DNA of 45,019 nucleotides, taken from NCBI GenBank assembly GCA_021820965.1, contig JAKACZ010000038.1, forward strand, positions 1-45,019, given 5' to 3'. Within the stretch, counting starts at the first letter, position 1; each line of letters starts with the position of its first letter. The DNA comes from Bacillota bacterium. GTDB lineage: Bacteria; Bacillota; Sulfobacillia; Sulfobacillales; Sulfobacillaceae. The translations under genes and the position numbers were made by a program. Shown piece by piece: positions 24,243-33,009 of the stretch. Under the pieces are notes generated by a model. It was not told the origin of the DNA. It worked only from the letters and a program-made list of their open reading frames with translations, and ran no database searches.

Positions 24243-24329
24243 GCCGATCCCTCCCGGATGAGCTCCGCACCGTATGCCGAGTTTAGCATACCAAAGTTTG
24301 CGCCTACTCTACCACCGTCGGAGCGGATC

Positions 24330-24354
24330 AAAAGGCGACATCCAAGATGTCGCC
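24330..24354 (-). terminator. Intrinsic terminator downstream of spoVG
   Basis: A perfect 9-bp stem (GGCGACATC with GATGTCGCC, 24334-24354) with a 3-base loop is followed on the minus strand by TTTTGATCC. It lies between the spoVG stop and glmU. It probably limits read-through from spoVG, so glmU-prs may need a separate promoter. Confidence 0.7.
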
Positions 24355-24427
24355 CTAAGAGTTTGATCGCTATGATGGCATGAACCCAATCTATTACCCG
24401 ACTACTTCGGAGAACGCGAATGCTTGT

Positions 24428-24682
24428 TTATGACGCGGAATGAAATACGTCGAGAACCGCCTTTTGAATCCGTTCACGCGCCTGGGGCGTAATCGGGTGC
24501 GCAACATCGCGGAATTCGCCGTCAGGCGTCTTCCGGCTGGGCATAGCCACAAATAACCCCTTGAGGCCTTCGACGACTTTCACGTCATGGATCACGAACT
24601 CACCATCTAAGGTCACGGAGGCCACCGCCTTCATTTTACCGTCGGTGGCCATCCGCCGAAGCCGCACGTCAGTTATTTCCAC
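24428..24682 (-). CDS. spoVG: Septation/sporulation regulator SpoVG
   Basis: The protein has 84 residues from GTG 24682, with GGAGG seven bases before it ([20 protein letters not shown]). It continues [15 protein letters not shown], then [20 protein letters not shown], which is almost the Bacillus sequence. SpoVG binds nucleic acid and affects division, sporulation and capsule or virulence traits in various Firmicutes. A sigma-H-like promoter lies upstream. The longer frame to 24754 is not supported. Confidence 0.95.
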   Translation of the reverse strand: MEITDVRLRRMATDGKMKAVASVTLDGEFVIHDVKVVEGLKGLFVAMPSRKTPDGEFRDVAHPITPQARERIQKAVLDVFHSAS

Positions 24683-24740
24683 TGAAAATCCTCCTTCACC
24701 AAGCTGCCAGGTGTGACCCAGATGTTTTGGGTAGGAGATT

Positions 24741-24768
24741 ATTCGCGATCGCACGACGGAATCCCTTC
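24741..24768 (-). promoter_or_regulatory. Putative sigma-H promoter of spoVG
   Basis: On the minus strand GAAGGGATT (24760-24768) and CGCGAAT (24741-24747) are 12 bases apart. This fits the sigma-H pattern (RnAGGAwWW, 12-14 bases, RnnGAAT) with one mismatch in the -35 and one in the -10. spoVG is the classic sigma-H target in Bacillus. The start codon is about 60 bases downstream. Confidence 0.4.
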
Positions 24769-24798
24769 AATTGTCGAAATTTTTGGTACGGAAATGCC

Positions 24799-26010
24799 TC
24801 AAACAATCACATCATAGCCGTCCGCCTTGAGCGTCGACACAATGTCATTCCAGTGCTCCTGGTTGCGAGTCTCAAGCATCAAGTCCACACTGACGTCCTG
24901 GGGAGCAATGCTGGGATCCCAACGCTCATGGTTAACACGAATAACATTGGCTTTTAGTTGGGCCACACGTTCCAATAGGCGGGACAGTTGGCCGGGCCGG
25001 TCGGCAATAATGGTGCGTAAGTGCAACTGACGGCCTTCCTCCACCAGCCCCTTTTCAATAATGCGGCTGAGTAGTGTCACATCAATATTGCCGCCGCTGA
25101 CAACCGTGGCAAAGGTCCGATTGCCGACGGGAATCTTCTGCGCTAATAGTGCTGCTAGACCCACCGCCCCCGCCCCTTCCACCAACAGTTTGGACCGTTC
25201 CAGAAAAATAAGGATGGCACGTGAAATATCGTGTTCATCGACGGTAACGATGTCATCCACATACTGCTCGATGAGGGCGAAGGTCAGCTCGCCGGGACGC
25301 TTGACCGCGATCCCGTCGGCAATAGTGCGGGCTTCAAGGCTCGGCTCGATGCGACCGGCATTTCGGGAATTCAGCATAGCGGCCGCCCCTGAGGCCTGCA
25401 CACCCACCACCTTGATGTGCGGGTTTTGAGCCTTGGCGGCCAGCGCAATTCCGCTGATGAGTCCCCCACCCCCGATCGGAACAACCAAGGTGTCCACGGT
25501 TGTGCGCTCATCCATAATTTCTAATCCTATCGTCCCCTGGCCGGCGACGATCAAAGGATCGTCAAACGCGTGAATTAAGACCCGGCCGGTCGATTCGGCG
25601 ATATGAAGCGCTTCTTGAAACGCGTCATCAAACGTTTCGCCCACCTGTCTCACCTCGGCCCCGTATGACCGGGTCGCCTCGATTTTGTTCAGCGATGCCC
25701 CTTCCGGCGTCACAATGACTGCGGTGGTGCCGACCAGTCCGGCCGCGAGCGCCACGCCCTGTGCGTGATTGCCTGCCGAAGCAGCCACCACACCACGGGT
25801 CAATTCATCTGCAGAAAGCCGCCGAATACGATTGTAGGCGCCTCTCAGCTTAAATGATCCCGAACGCTGCAGATTCTCCAGCTTAAAAAACACTCGGCTT
25901 CCGATGAGGTCGTTGACGTAGCTGGATTCCTGTAACGGCGTGCGATACGTGACGCCCGCCAGCGCCGCTTCAGCTTGGCGGACATCTTCCAGTGTCGGCC
26001 ATTTGCGCAT
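24799..26010 (-). CDS. ilvA: Threonine ammonia-lyase with C-terminal ACT domain
   Basis: The protein has 403 residues from ATG 26010, with GGAGG upstream. PLP fold-type II: the Schiff-base lysine lies in SGSFKLRGAYNRI, the substrate loop in SAGNHAQGVA, and the phosphate loop in GGGGLISG. The ACT-like domain (about 325-403) starts LRTIIADRPGQLSRLLERVA. Single-ACT forms are often called catabolic (tdcB-like), but this length also fits IlvA of Gram-positive bacteria. It makes 2-oxobutanoate from threonine. It starts two bases after the purR stop, so it is in the same operon, which is not seen in Bacillus. Confidence 0.9.
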   Translation of the reverse strand: MRKWPTLEDVRQAEAALAGVTYRTPLQESSYVNDLIGSRVFFKLENLQRSGSFKLRGAYNRIRRLSADELTRGVVAASAGNHAQGVALAAGLVGTTAVIVTPEGASLNKIEATRSYGAEVRQVGETFDDAFQEALHIAESTGRVLIHAFDDPLIVAGQGTIGLEIMDERTTVDTLVVPIGGGGLISGIALAAKAQNPHIKVVGVQASGAAAMLNSRNAGRIEPSLEARTIADGIAVKRPGELTFALIEQYVDDIVTVDEHDISRAILIFLERSKLLVEGAGAVGLAALLAQKIPVGNRTFATVVSGGNIDVTLLSRIIEKGLVEEGRQLHLRTIIADRPGQLSRLLERVAQLKANVIRVNHERWDPSIAPQDVSVDLMLETRNQEHWNDIVSTLKADGYDVIV

Positions 26011-26012
26011 GC

Positions 26013-26843
26013 CTATTCCTCCCACTTTACGGTACGCCGCACCCAGCCGGATGGACGTACCTCGCCCATTCCCTCCTCCGATCGAGTCCACTCAAAGATG
26101 GCACTATACTCGTCCACCAGCTTCTGCTGCGGCTGACTGGTCGCCACTAATACACCGACTCCGACCACATGCGCGCCGAAATCGCCGAGTAAATCTTGGG
26201 CCGCGCGTGCGGTGCCGCCAGCCTGCATAAAGTCGTCGACAAAGAGAACCCGTCCGCCGCGAACCGGCGCCCGCCGAGCCAGTGACATCGATTGAACATG
26301 GCGCGACGAACCGGAAAGATAGTTGATGGATAACGACGATCCTTCCGACAACCGGTGATCACGCCGCAAAAGCACCATATCAACCATCAGGGCCCGCGCC
26401 GAGGCCAGCGCCAATGGGATGCCGCGCGTCTCCACCGTGGCAACGTGATCGACCTTTAGCGAACGGAAGCGCTCACCCAACAGCGCCCCCAATCCATCAA
26501 TTATTCGTGGACTGAATAGCAAATCGGTGACGTAAAGAAAGCCGTCTGGTGTTAAGCGATCGGCATTGGTCAGTTCCTTCATGAAGAGCGCCAGGCGCTC
26601 TCGAACAGCCTCGTGATTAATCGCCGGGCGAAAAGTCACGCCCCCCGACGCCCCGACTTGGGAATCAATCTCTCCCAGTCCCATTTCTTCCAGCGCATCT
26701 TTTACCAGTAACAAATCTTCGCTCAGCGTGGATTTGGCAACATTAAGCTTGCGGCTCAGTTCAGTCAGACTCATCTGGCGGCCTGCTTCCAAGGTTAGCA
26801 GGCGCGTGAGCACCACCAATCGCTTTTGCCTCTGGTCGCTCAC
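26013..26843 (-). CDS. purR: Purine operon repressor PurR
   Basis: The protein has 276 residues. The N-terminal winged helix (1-75) reads RLVVLTRLLTLEAGRQMSLT, ELSRKLNVAKSTLSEDL. The C-terminal phosphoribosyltransferase-like domain (80-276) has the PRPP motif VLFVDDFMQAGGTA. PurR represses purine synthesis genes, and PRPP relieves the repression. The length and domain order match Bacillus PurR. It overlaps the upstream nucleotidyltransferase stop by four bases. Confidence 0.95.
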   Translation of the reverse strand: MSDQRQKRLVVLTRLLTLEAGRQMSLTELSRKLNVAKSTLSEDLLLVKDALEEMGLGEIDSQVGASGGVTFRPAINHEAVRERLALFMKELTNADRLTPDGFLYVTDLLFSPRIIDGLGALLGERFRSLKVDHVATVETRGIPLALASARALMVDMVLLRRDHRLSEGSSLSINYLSGSSRHVQSMSLARRAPVRGGRVLFVDDFMQAGGTARAAQDLLGDFGAHVVGVGVLVATSQPQQKLVDEYSAIFEWTRSEEGMGEVRPSGWVRRTVKWEE

Positions 26844-27613
26844 GAGATGTCCCAGCCTTCTTCGGGTGCGCCGTGAGTGTTCTCGCCCAACTCCCGCTCA
26901 GCCAGGGCGAGGTCTTCCGGCTTATCCACATCAACGCCCGCTTCGGCGTAAGGGAATGCCAAAGCACGCCCGGTAATCCCCAGGATGCCGCCAACTCGAG
27001 TCTCGACCTGGCGCAATGACAGGTGCCCGGATAAGAGCCTTAAGAGGAGGCCCGGTCCTAAATCTCGGGCAAGAGTGAGGGGTGACTTGCGATGCGAGAG
27101 TAAAACCTCCGCCCGTTCCTTCAGCCGGGGAACCGCTTGAACCTTGGCTAAAAACAGATTGCCCCCGGTAAATACGCCTTCCCTCACCCTTACGTAAGTG
27201 CGCTTGGTGCCCGGAAAACGTTGTTCGGCCACCTCTTTGGGAATTACCGGGTAAACGATGTCGACGCTCTGGGGAGCCGCCGCCAAGAATGCCTCAATCA
27301 CCTCGGGGGTTATCCAGGGGATGTCGGACGTGACGAATAGCACATGTTCGGTATCCACGGGTGCCGTGGACAATCCTTGAAGAATGTTCCCGAATAGGTC
27401 CCCAGCCATTGGCGCCAGGGTTGTATGCTCGCGCTTTAGCGATTCCGGACCGACCAGACCAATCGAGGTGATGGATGGGGCCTTCTCCAATGCATCTAGC
27501 ACCCAATCCGCCATCGCGCGACCGCCAACAGGTATCTCCGCCTCAAACGGAGTGGGAGAAGACGCCTTTAACAAACCTCGGTTGGGCTGCCCCGCTAATA
27601 GTATCGCATGCAC
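26840..27613 (-). CDS. MobA-like nucleotidyltransferase of unknown substrate
   Basis: The protein has 257 residues. It starts MHAILLAGQPNRG and has an NTP-transferase fold, with HVLFVTSDIPWITPEVIEAF (DxP metal-site style) and EAGVDVDKPEDLALAERELG near the C-terminus. The sugar or cofactor substrate cannot be assigned. The N-terminal glycine-rich loop is reduced (LAGQPNRGL) compared with MobA. It lies between ispE and purR, with a four-base overlap into purR, so it belongs to the same transcript. Similar genes occur next to ispE-purR in other Clostridia-type genomes. Confidence 0.75.
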   Translation of the reverse strand: MHAILLAGQPNRGLLKASSPTPFEAEIPVGGRAMADWVLDALEKAPSITSIGLVGPESLKREHTTLAPMAGDLFGNILQGLSTAPVDTEHVLFVTSDIPWITPEVIEAFLAAAPQSVDIVYPVIPKEVAEQRFPGTKRTYVRVREGVFTGGNLFLAKVQAVPRLKERAEVLLSHRKSPLTLARDLGPGLLLRLLSGHLSLRQVETRVGGILGITGRALAFPYAEAGVDVDKPEDLALAERELGENTHGAPEEGWDIS

Positions 27614-27629
27614 GCGTCCACCACTTCTT

Positions 27630-28484
27630 TCACCATGATTCCGACACGGCCGTGGCCTCGACCCAGGGCACCCCGAGAGCTCTCAGGCGTCGCGCCATCC
27701 AGTCTGCCCAGTCCTCGTCGCTACCCAAAATATAATAGGTGGGCCCGCTTCCCGACAAGGCGAAGAGCGCGCCATCGGCCGACGCTTGAATGCGCTCACG
27801 AAACTCGCGCAGCCGCGGCATCACCTGAAAGGCAGACCACTCCAAGTCATTCCTTAAATCTTCGGCCGACGGCGTGTCCCCGCATTCTAGCGCTTTTACC
27901 ACGGCGTCAATCCTGCTCCGCTTCTCCAAGGTGTTCTGGGCATCAAAGGCCCGATAAACGGCGGCCGTCTCCAACGGGATCCCGGGGTTTGCCAATACTA
28001 CCCCGCCGACTTTGAGCGACGGCAGCGGGGTAATGAATTCACCATGTCCCCTGACCCGGGCAGCCCCGGCCAGCACAAAAAACGGGACATCCATACCGAG
28101 TTCGGCCGTATCATGCAAAAATGCCGGTTGTTTGAAGCCAGGCAAGCCCTCAAACGCCCAGCGAATCATCGCAGCCGCGTCGGAACTGCCGCCGCCCAGT
28201 CCTGCTCCCACCCAGGTGACTTTTTCCAGCCGTCCATAGACGGGTGGCAGATTGGGAAGACGCCGCTTGGCCCACCAGTATGCTCGCACCATAAGATTCT
28301 TATCGTTCATAGGCACTAAGCGCGACGTAGACTCCCATAGCATATGATCGCGCGGCTCCAGATACAACTGGTCGGCCATGCCCACCGTTTGCATGACGGT
28401 ATCCACCGCGTGAAAACCGCTCGCGTCCCGAGGTCCCACCCAAAGGCCCAAATTAATCTTTGCTGGCGCCTGATACCATGCCAT
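27630..28484 (-). CDS. ispE: 4-diphosphocytidyl-2-C-methyl-D-erythritol kinase
   Basis: The protein has 284 residues from ATG 28484 (MAWYQAPAKINLGLWV). It is a GHMP kinase: the ATP loop is VGAGLGGGSSDAAAMIR, and the substrate motif FALSGSGPTYYIL is near the C-terminus. It performs the ATP-dependent step of the MEP isoprenoid pathway. It stands between veg and purR as in Bacillus, although the cyanophycin genes have entered between it and veg. Confidence 0.93.
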   Translation of the reverse strand: MAWYQAPAKINLGLWVGPRDASGFHAVDTVMQTVGMADQLYLEPRDHMLWESTSRLVPMNDKNLMVRAYWWAKRRLPNLPPVYGRLEKVTWVGAGLGGGSSDAAAMIRWAFEGLPGFKQPAFLHDTAELGMDVPFFVLAGAARVRGHGEFITPLPSLKVGGVVLANPGIPLETAAVYRAFDAQNTLEKRSRIDAVVKALECGDTPSAEDLRNDLEWSAFQVMPRLREFRERIQASADGALFALSGSGPTYYILGSDEDWADWMARRLRALGVPWVEATAVSESW

Positions 28485-28540
28485 CCCGCACCATCTCCCC
28501 ATAATCAGTTCGGGGTGGGGAGGCGAAAATCCTTTCGCGG

Positions 28541-31183
28541 TTAGGCCTGCTCCAACACCTCTTGACGATAGCGCGCCACAGTGTCGCGTTCCGCCAACGC
28601 TTGTTCCGCCGCCTGACGCACGCGCCCATATTGCTCGTACAGAATCAGGACCAAAGAGCCGGCGTCGGCGGTCAATATAGCATGTCTCACGGATTCCGCT
28701 TCGTCGAGCACTACCATCACCTCCCGGTTGGTAGTTTCCATGGCCGCCTGACGAATGAGATCGGCGACTTCCCCAGCTCGCCGGCCGCGCAAGTCGGCAT
28801 CTTCACGCACAACAATGCGATGACTAAACCCGGCCACCACTCGCGCCGATTGCTGGATGTCGTCGTTGCGGCGGTCGCCGGGTAATCCGATAACGGTGAC
28901 AATCTGACGCGGCCTGAGTCGGTGGCAAATATCGCCCAATGCGGTAATGGCCGACACGTTGTGGCCATAATCGACCAACACGCGAACGTCGCCACCCTCC
29001 AACATTTCCAGACGACCCCGGTTCAGACCCGCGCCGCCGGCGGGGAAAGTCAGCAAGCCGTCCGCGACCTTGCGCGGCGAGAGGCCCAAGGCGAGCGCAG
29101 CCGCAGCGGCTGCTGCCGCGTTGGCTACGTTAATCGCCGCAACACCGCCCAAACTAGATGGCAGCGCCCTGGTACCGATGAGCCGCCTCTCCTTACCATC
29201 CCAGCCGTAATAGAGATACCCGCGCTTGACATAGACCGCTTTCCCCCCGGCCCGAAGATGTTGCTGAACCCTGCCATTGGAAGGATCGGTGGAGAATAGC
29301 ACAATGCCACCGCGGCATCGGTTGCCCATGGTTAGGACGTTCGGATCGTCGGCGTTGAGCACGGCCACGCCCCCAGGTCGGACCACGTCCACGATTAAGG
29401 CCTTGAGATGAATCAAATCGTCCACGGTTTCCACGCCGTCTTGCCCTAAATGATCTTGGCCAATGTTTGTCACCACGGCCACATCCAGATCCTCGAATCC
29501 TAACCCGCCGCGCGCCATCCCTCCGCGCGCCGTCTCGAGCACCGCCATTTCCACCGTCGGATCATTAAGCACCAAACGTGCCGACCAAGGGCCCGTCAGG
29601 TCCCCTATCTTAATCAACTCTCCACCAATGGCAATACCGTCAGTCGTGGCCATACCCACGCGATATCCCGCACGACCGGCGATGTGACCCAGCATCCGGG
29701 TCACCGTCGTTTTGCCATTGGTTCCTGTCACCGCAGCCACGGGGATGCGGCCGTCATGGTCTGAAAACAAATACTCTACCAAATGGTCGGCCACGGGGCG
29801 GGATGAACCGATGGCCGGATTGAGGTGCATACGAAGCCCCGGAGACGCATTCACTTCGATAATCACACCGCCCGCTGTTAATAGGCCAGAGTTTAGCCGA
29901 GGCGTAACCACATCAACCCCTGCCACGTCAAGACCAATGGCCTGCGCTGCGCGAACGGCGTCCCGGGCCAGGTCTTGGCTCACCTCGTGAGTCACATCTC
30001 GGGCCGTCGCGCCGGTGGACATATTGGCGGTGCGGCGCAGCGCGCATACGACCCCCTTGGGCAGCACACTATCACGGTTCCACCCCTGGCGCGCCAATGT
30101 CTGCTCCATTTCGGCATCCCAGGCAACCAGGCTCATGGGAAATCCATGCCCCGGACCCCGACGCGGATCCCTGTTTAAGTCCTCCACCAAATCTCGCACA
30201 CAATGAACCCCGTCACCAACAACCTGGGGAACCTGTCGTTCGGTCGCCGCCACCATTTCCTGACCAATCACCAGCAGACGATAGGCTGTACCGGAAATCT
30301 GCTGTTCAACCATGACTGGGCCGCTCTGTGCAGCTTGAGCCCCCAGATATGCGGGCTTCATCTCTTCCGGTGACTCGATGTTCATCACCACCCCGCGGCC
30401 ATGATTACCTGACGCCGGCTTGACAACCACCGGACGGCCTAGTTCGAAAAACGCCTGTTCCGCCTGGTCGGGCGACATTGCCACTCGCCGGCGGGGGGTA
30501 GGAAGTCCGGCATCCGCCAAAAGGCGGCCCGCCAGCACCTTATCCTGGGCTGCCTCGACGCCGACAATGCCGGTAGCGTCTGTCATGGCCGCCATAATGC
30601 GCCGCTGATTGATGCCTTGACCCAACCGCACTAAGTTTTGATCATCCAAACGTGCCACGGGAATATTATTTCGCCGCGCCGCCTCAACAATTGCCCGCGT
30701 GCTGGGGCCGAGGCGATACTCGGCGAGACGGCGGCGAAACTGTTCAAGTCGGGTGTCGAGACGATTGCCTAGGTCTTTATGCCAGAGGGTACTCACCACC
30801 TCTACAGCGATAGTTAAAGCCTCCATCCCACCGCCTTCGGTCTCCGACTCAAACACCACTGATACCATATTCTCCGACACTTCCCGCGTCTTGCCGTAAA
30901 TACCTTTTTCGCCAGCTAAATAGAGACACTCCAAGGTGACATGTTCGATAACGTGACCCAGATAGGTTCCCTCATTAAGCCGCTCGGAAAAGCCTCCGCG
31001 ATGCCCGCGCGAACAATAATGTTCGTTAAGGCCGGGCAACGCATCCAAAAGACGTGATACAAAAGATGGGTTGGCGGTGGAGGCGAAACCCGCGTAACTG
31101 TCGAGATCAACCAAAGCCTCCATGGCGGGCCGCAATACGTGACGATTGGGTCCCGGAAAAAAGGTGGTAGAAATAATACGCAC
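28541..31183 (-). CDS. cphA: Cyanophycin synthetase
   Basis: The protein has 880 residues from GTG 31183 (GAGGGAGG upstream). The N-terminal domain starts MRIISTTFFPGPNRHVLRP. The ATP-grasp domain (about 220-470) has VVKPASGNHGRGV. The Mur-ligase-like domain (480-880) has the P-loop AAVTGTNGKTTVTRMLG and DYGHNVSAI. CphA polymerises aspartate and arginine into cyanophycin granules, a cytoplasmic nitrogen reserve. cphB lies immediately upstream with a one-base gap. The pair is not part of the Bacillus order and is probably a lineage-specific insertion between veg and ispE. Confidence 0.95.
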   Translation of the reverse strand: MRIISTTFFPGPNRHVLRPAMEALVDLDSYAGFASTANPSFVSRLLDALPGLNEHYCSRGHRGGFSERLNEGTYLGHVIEHVTLECLYLAGEKGIYGKTREVSENMVSVVFESETEGGGMEALTIAVEVVSTLWHKDLGNRLDTRLEQFRRRLAEYRLGPSTRAIVEAARRNNIPVARLDDQNLVRLGQGINQRRIMAAMTDATGIVGVEAAQDKVLAGRLLADAGLPTPRRRVAMSPDQAEQAFFELGRPVVVKPASGNHGRGVVMNIESPEEMKPAYLGAQAAQSGPVMVEQQISGTAYRLLVIGQEMVAATERQVPQVVGDGVHCVRDLVEDLNRDPRRGPGHGFPMSLVAWDAEMEQTLARQGWNRDSVLPKGVVCALRRTANMSTGATARDVTHEVSQDLARDAVRAAQAIGLDVAGVDVVTPRLNSGLLTAGGVIIEVNASPGLRMHLNPAIGSSRPVADHLVEYLFSDHDGRIPVAAVTGTNGKTTVTRMLGHIAGRAGYRVGMATTDGIAIGGELIKIGDLTGPWSARLVLNDPTVEMAVLETARGGMARGGLGFEDLDVAVVTNIGQDHLGQDGVETVDDLIHLKALIVDVVRPGGVAVLNADDPNVLTMGNRCRGGIVLFSTDPSNGRVQQHLRAGGKAVYVKRGYLYYGWDGKERRLIGTRALPSSLGGVAAINVANAAAAAAAALALGLSPRKVADGLLTFPAGGAGLNRGRLEMLEGGDVRVLVDYGHNVSAITALGDICHRLRPRQIVTVIGLPGDRRNDDIQQSARVVAGFSHRIVVREDADLRGRRAGEVADLIRQAAMETTNREVMVVLDEAESVRHAILTADAGSLVLILYEQYGRVRQAAEQALAERDTVARYRQEVLEQA

Positions 31184-31184
31184 G

Positions 31185-31994
31185 TTAATCCTCCCTCGGA
31201 CTTCCCGAATGGCTGGGATTCCGTTCGTTAAGGTCGAAGTCGTACCCCTGGGGCAAAACGTGCAGCCGTACCCCGGTGATGGCCAAAGGACGGTCAGCGC
31301 GAGACTCGGACGCGTTTGTGTCGGTCACCCGGGATCCGTCCAAGAGCGTCACCGTACGCGTCCCCCATACGGTCAGTCGGTGTTTATGGGGACGAACTTC
31401 AATGGCCGTATCTTCGTCAATCCCCACCCCTAAAATTCCGGGGTTTTGTGCCAGTGCGGACAATAGGCGACCAATGCGCCCACGTTGGGAAAAATGCTGG
31501 TCAATCACAGCGCCAATCCAAAGTCCCATTCCAGGCGCCATGTGCACGGTGTTTTTGGTGGGCGATTCCTCCCCGTCTCCCATGACAATCATGGTATCGG
31601 ACATCATTGAGGCGCCCGCCGAGGTTCCGGCCACAACTAGCCCACGGTGGTGCTCTTCCAACAGTACATGGTGAAACAGCGTGCCCCCCAGCACACTGGT
31701 AATGCGCAGTTGATCGCCTCCAGAAAAGAAAAGGCAGGCGGATCGGCGAATGCCATCCAAAATTTTCGGATCGCCGGTCCCCGCCCGGGTCTCGACCGTG
31801 AGGTCGCGCACCTCCGCAACCCCGAATTCCGAAAACACCTGACGATACTGTCGAAATGCGGCCTGACCCTCTTGAGATGCCGTCGTTACCACACCGAGAC
31901 TCGGTTCCCGGGACGACTCAAGGGTAAGGTTCGCCACCCTCCGCAAAATAATGCCGTCAGAAGACTTGTCCTCGTTTCCCCCGATAATGATCAA
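31185..31994 (-). CDS. cphB: Cyanophycinase
   Basis: The protein has 269 residues. It starts (L)IIIGGNEDK at TTG 31994 and has the serine nucleophile motif VVAGTSAGASMM and the FFSGGDQLRI loop of S51 peptidases. It splits cyanophycin into beta-Asp-Arg dipeptides. The start is uncertain: GGGAGG lies 18 bases before the TTG, so initiation may be at a non-canonical codon upstream. The polymerase follows one base later, so synthesis and mobilisation are co-transcribed. Confidence 0.9.
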   Translation of the reverse strand: MIIIGGNEDKSSDGIILRRVANLTLESSREPSLGVVTTASQEGQAAFRQYRQVFSEFGVAEVRDLTVETRAGTGDPKILDGIRRSACLFFSGGDQLRITSVLGGTLFHHVLLEEHHRGLVVAGTSAGASMMSDTMIVMGDGEESPTKNTVHMAPGMGLWIGAVIDQHFSQRGRIGRLLSALAQNPGILGVGIDEDTAIEVRPHKHRLTVWGTRTVTLLDGSRVTDTNASESRADRPLAITGVRLHVLPQGYDFDLNERNPSHSGSPRED

Positions 31995-32021
31995 CGGACC
32001 GATGAAAAGTCGCCTCCCGCA

Positions 32022-32046
32022 AAGAAAAAGAACGGCTACACGCCGT
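32022..32046 (-). terminator. Hairpin with T-tract in the cphBA leader
   Basis: ACGGC (32032-32036) pairs with GCCGT (32042-32046). On the minus strand the stem is followed by TCTTTTTCTTT. It is the second terminator-like structure after veg and lies just before cphB. It may be a tandem terminator of veg, or an attenuator in the cphBA leader. Confidence 0.5.
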
Positions 32047-32079
32047 CCTATCTTCTTCCCCCTACGGGATGTTTATACT

Positions 32080-32100
32080 AAAGAAACCTCCTGGCGGAGG
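32080..32100 (-). terminator. Intrinsic terminator downstream of veg
   Basis: CCTCC-GCCA-GGAGG on the minus strand (32087-32100) is followed by TTTCTTT. It begins ten bases after the veg stop. The stem is short but GC-rich. Together with the hairpin at 32032-32046 it suggests that veg is transcribed mainly as a single gene. Confidence 0.55.
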
Positions 32101-32109
32101 CGAAAGTCT

Positions 32110-32364
32110 CTAGCTGGTCAGTGATTCGGGCAGAATGAGCTCTACCGTTTCGGTCAACACATCGGTGTAGGAATACGAAACGCGCCGCTCGGCCAAATGA
32201 CCTTCCTCAATCTTGACCACAAAGATGTACGGATATGTCTTTTCCAAGATGCCTTCTTTTTCGTCTACCTTTTTGCGGCCTTTATTCGCTTTCACCCGAA
32301 TCCGCTCCCCGACGTGGGACTCGAGCTCCTTTTTGATGTCGTCCAGTACGCTCTTGGCTGCCAC
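32110..32364 (-). CDS. veg: Veg protein
   Basis: The protein has 84 residues from GTG 32364, with AAGGAAG seven bases before it. The KSVLDDIKKELESHVGERIR, VKANKGRKK and RVSYSYTDVLTETVEL segments are those of Veg. Veg is a small, strongly expressed protein of uncertain role, linked in Bacillus to biofilm formation and spore outgrowth. The SH3-like fold resembles RNA-binding proteins. The longer frame to 32415 has no support. A near-consensus promoter lies upstream. Confidence 0.93.
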   Translation of the reverse strand: MAAKSVLDDIKKELESHVGERIRVKANKGRKKVDEKEGILEKTYPYIFVVKIEEGHLAERRVSYSYTDVLTETVELILPESLTS

Positions 32365-32405
32365 GCGATCACTTCCTTCCTCACAGATGAAGGGCAACAA
32401 TAGCA

Positions 32406-32434
32406 ATTTTAACATTGGTTGTTAGCGATGTCAA
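32406..32434 (-). promoter_or_regulatory. Near-consensus SigA promoter of veg
   Basis: On the minus strand TTGACA (32429-32434) and TAAAAT (32406-32411) are exactly 17 bases apart. The -35 is perfect and the -10 has one mismatch. The veg promoter is also one of the strongest vegetative promoters in Bacillus, so the strength seems conserved. Confidence 0.75.
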
Positions 32435-32538
32435 ATAAGCCGACTATTTTAGCAAGCAGCCGTGTTGCGGTCAATAGGTCCCGGCCAGAAAATTTCCCCG
32501 GATGGGGGCCTAGAGCGCTTTCTTCGCCATGAGGGCGC

Positions 32539-33009
32539 TTATTTGGTGTACTTGTCGGCAACAGTGGATGCGCCAAAGGATTCGGGCTTTATCGCGGCAC
32601 GGTACCCACTTCCGGTGACCATGCCGACAATTTCGCGGATGAGCTCTTTGGTTTCGCCTTGGCGGCCAACGTCAATATGAATTTGAATGTCTAGGTCGAC
32701 CACTCCCGACTTTTCCAGAGTCTCGGTGAGCCTGGAGGCCACCGACAGGCTGGTGGAGGTCTCGTAGAAAATCTTTTGTCTTAAGCTCTTAATTGTCCGC
32801 CGATGGGACCGGTGAAAGTAGTAGCGGCCGCCTTTCCCCAAATGATGCACGACGACCGCGGTAACCAGAATGGTGTCGTGCCGCGTATGCGAATCGGTGC
32901 CGATAATGATGCGATATTGGTCATCTGGTGCCTGGTTGAGATATTGCAACATGTCGGCGAACATTTCGTCGAAGGTCAGGCGCCCTTTGGTTGGGCTTTC
33001 AAATATCAT
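32539..33009 (-). CDS. Ribonuclease H-like protein, YkuK family (DUF458)
   Basis: The protein has 156 residues. It has FESPTKGRLTFDEMFADMLQ at the N-terminus, then IIIGTDSHTRHD with the acidic residues expected of an RNase H-like site, and DIQIHIDVGRQGETKELIRE. The family is widespread in spore formers and of unknown function. Its 5' end overlaps rsmA by 11 bases. Bacillus has yabG at about this place, so this is a replacement in the order and not an orthologue. Confidence 0.8.
   Translation of the reverse strand: MIFESPTKGRLTFDEMFADMLQYLNQAPDDQYRIIIGTDSHTRHDTILVTAVVVHHLGKGGRYYFHRSHRRTIKSLRQKIFYETSTSLSVASRLTETLEKSGVVDLDIQIHIDVGRQGETKELIREIVGMVTGSGYRAAIKPESFGASTVADKYTK

Noticed and set aside
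9811..26931. Further exact TTATCCACA sequences at about 9810 (in spoVB) and 26921 (in the nucleotidyltransferase gene)
   Set aside because: They are isolated and lie inside coding sequence where codons explain them. Only the clustered promoter sites at 6395-6474 were kept.
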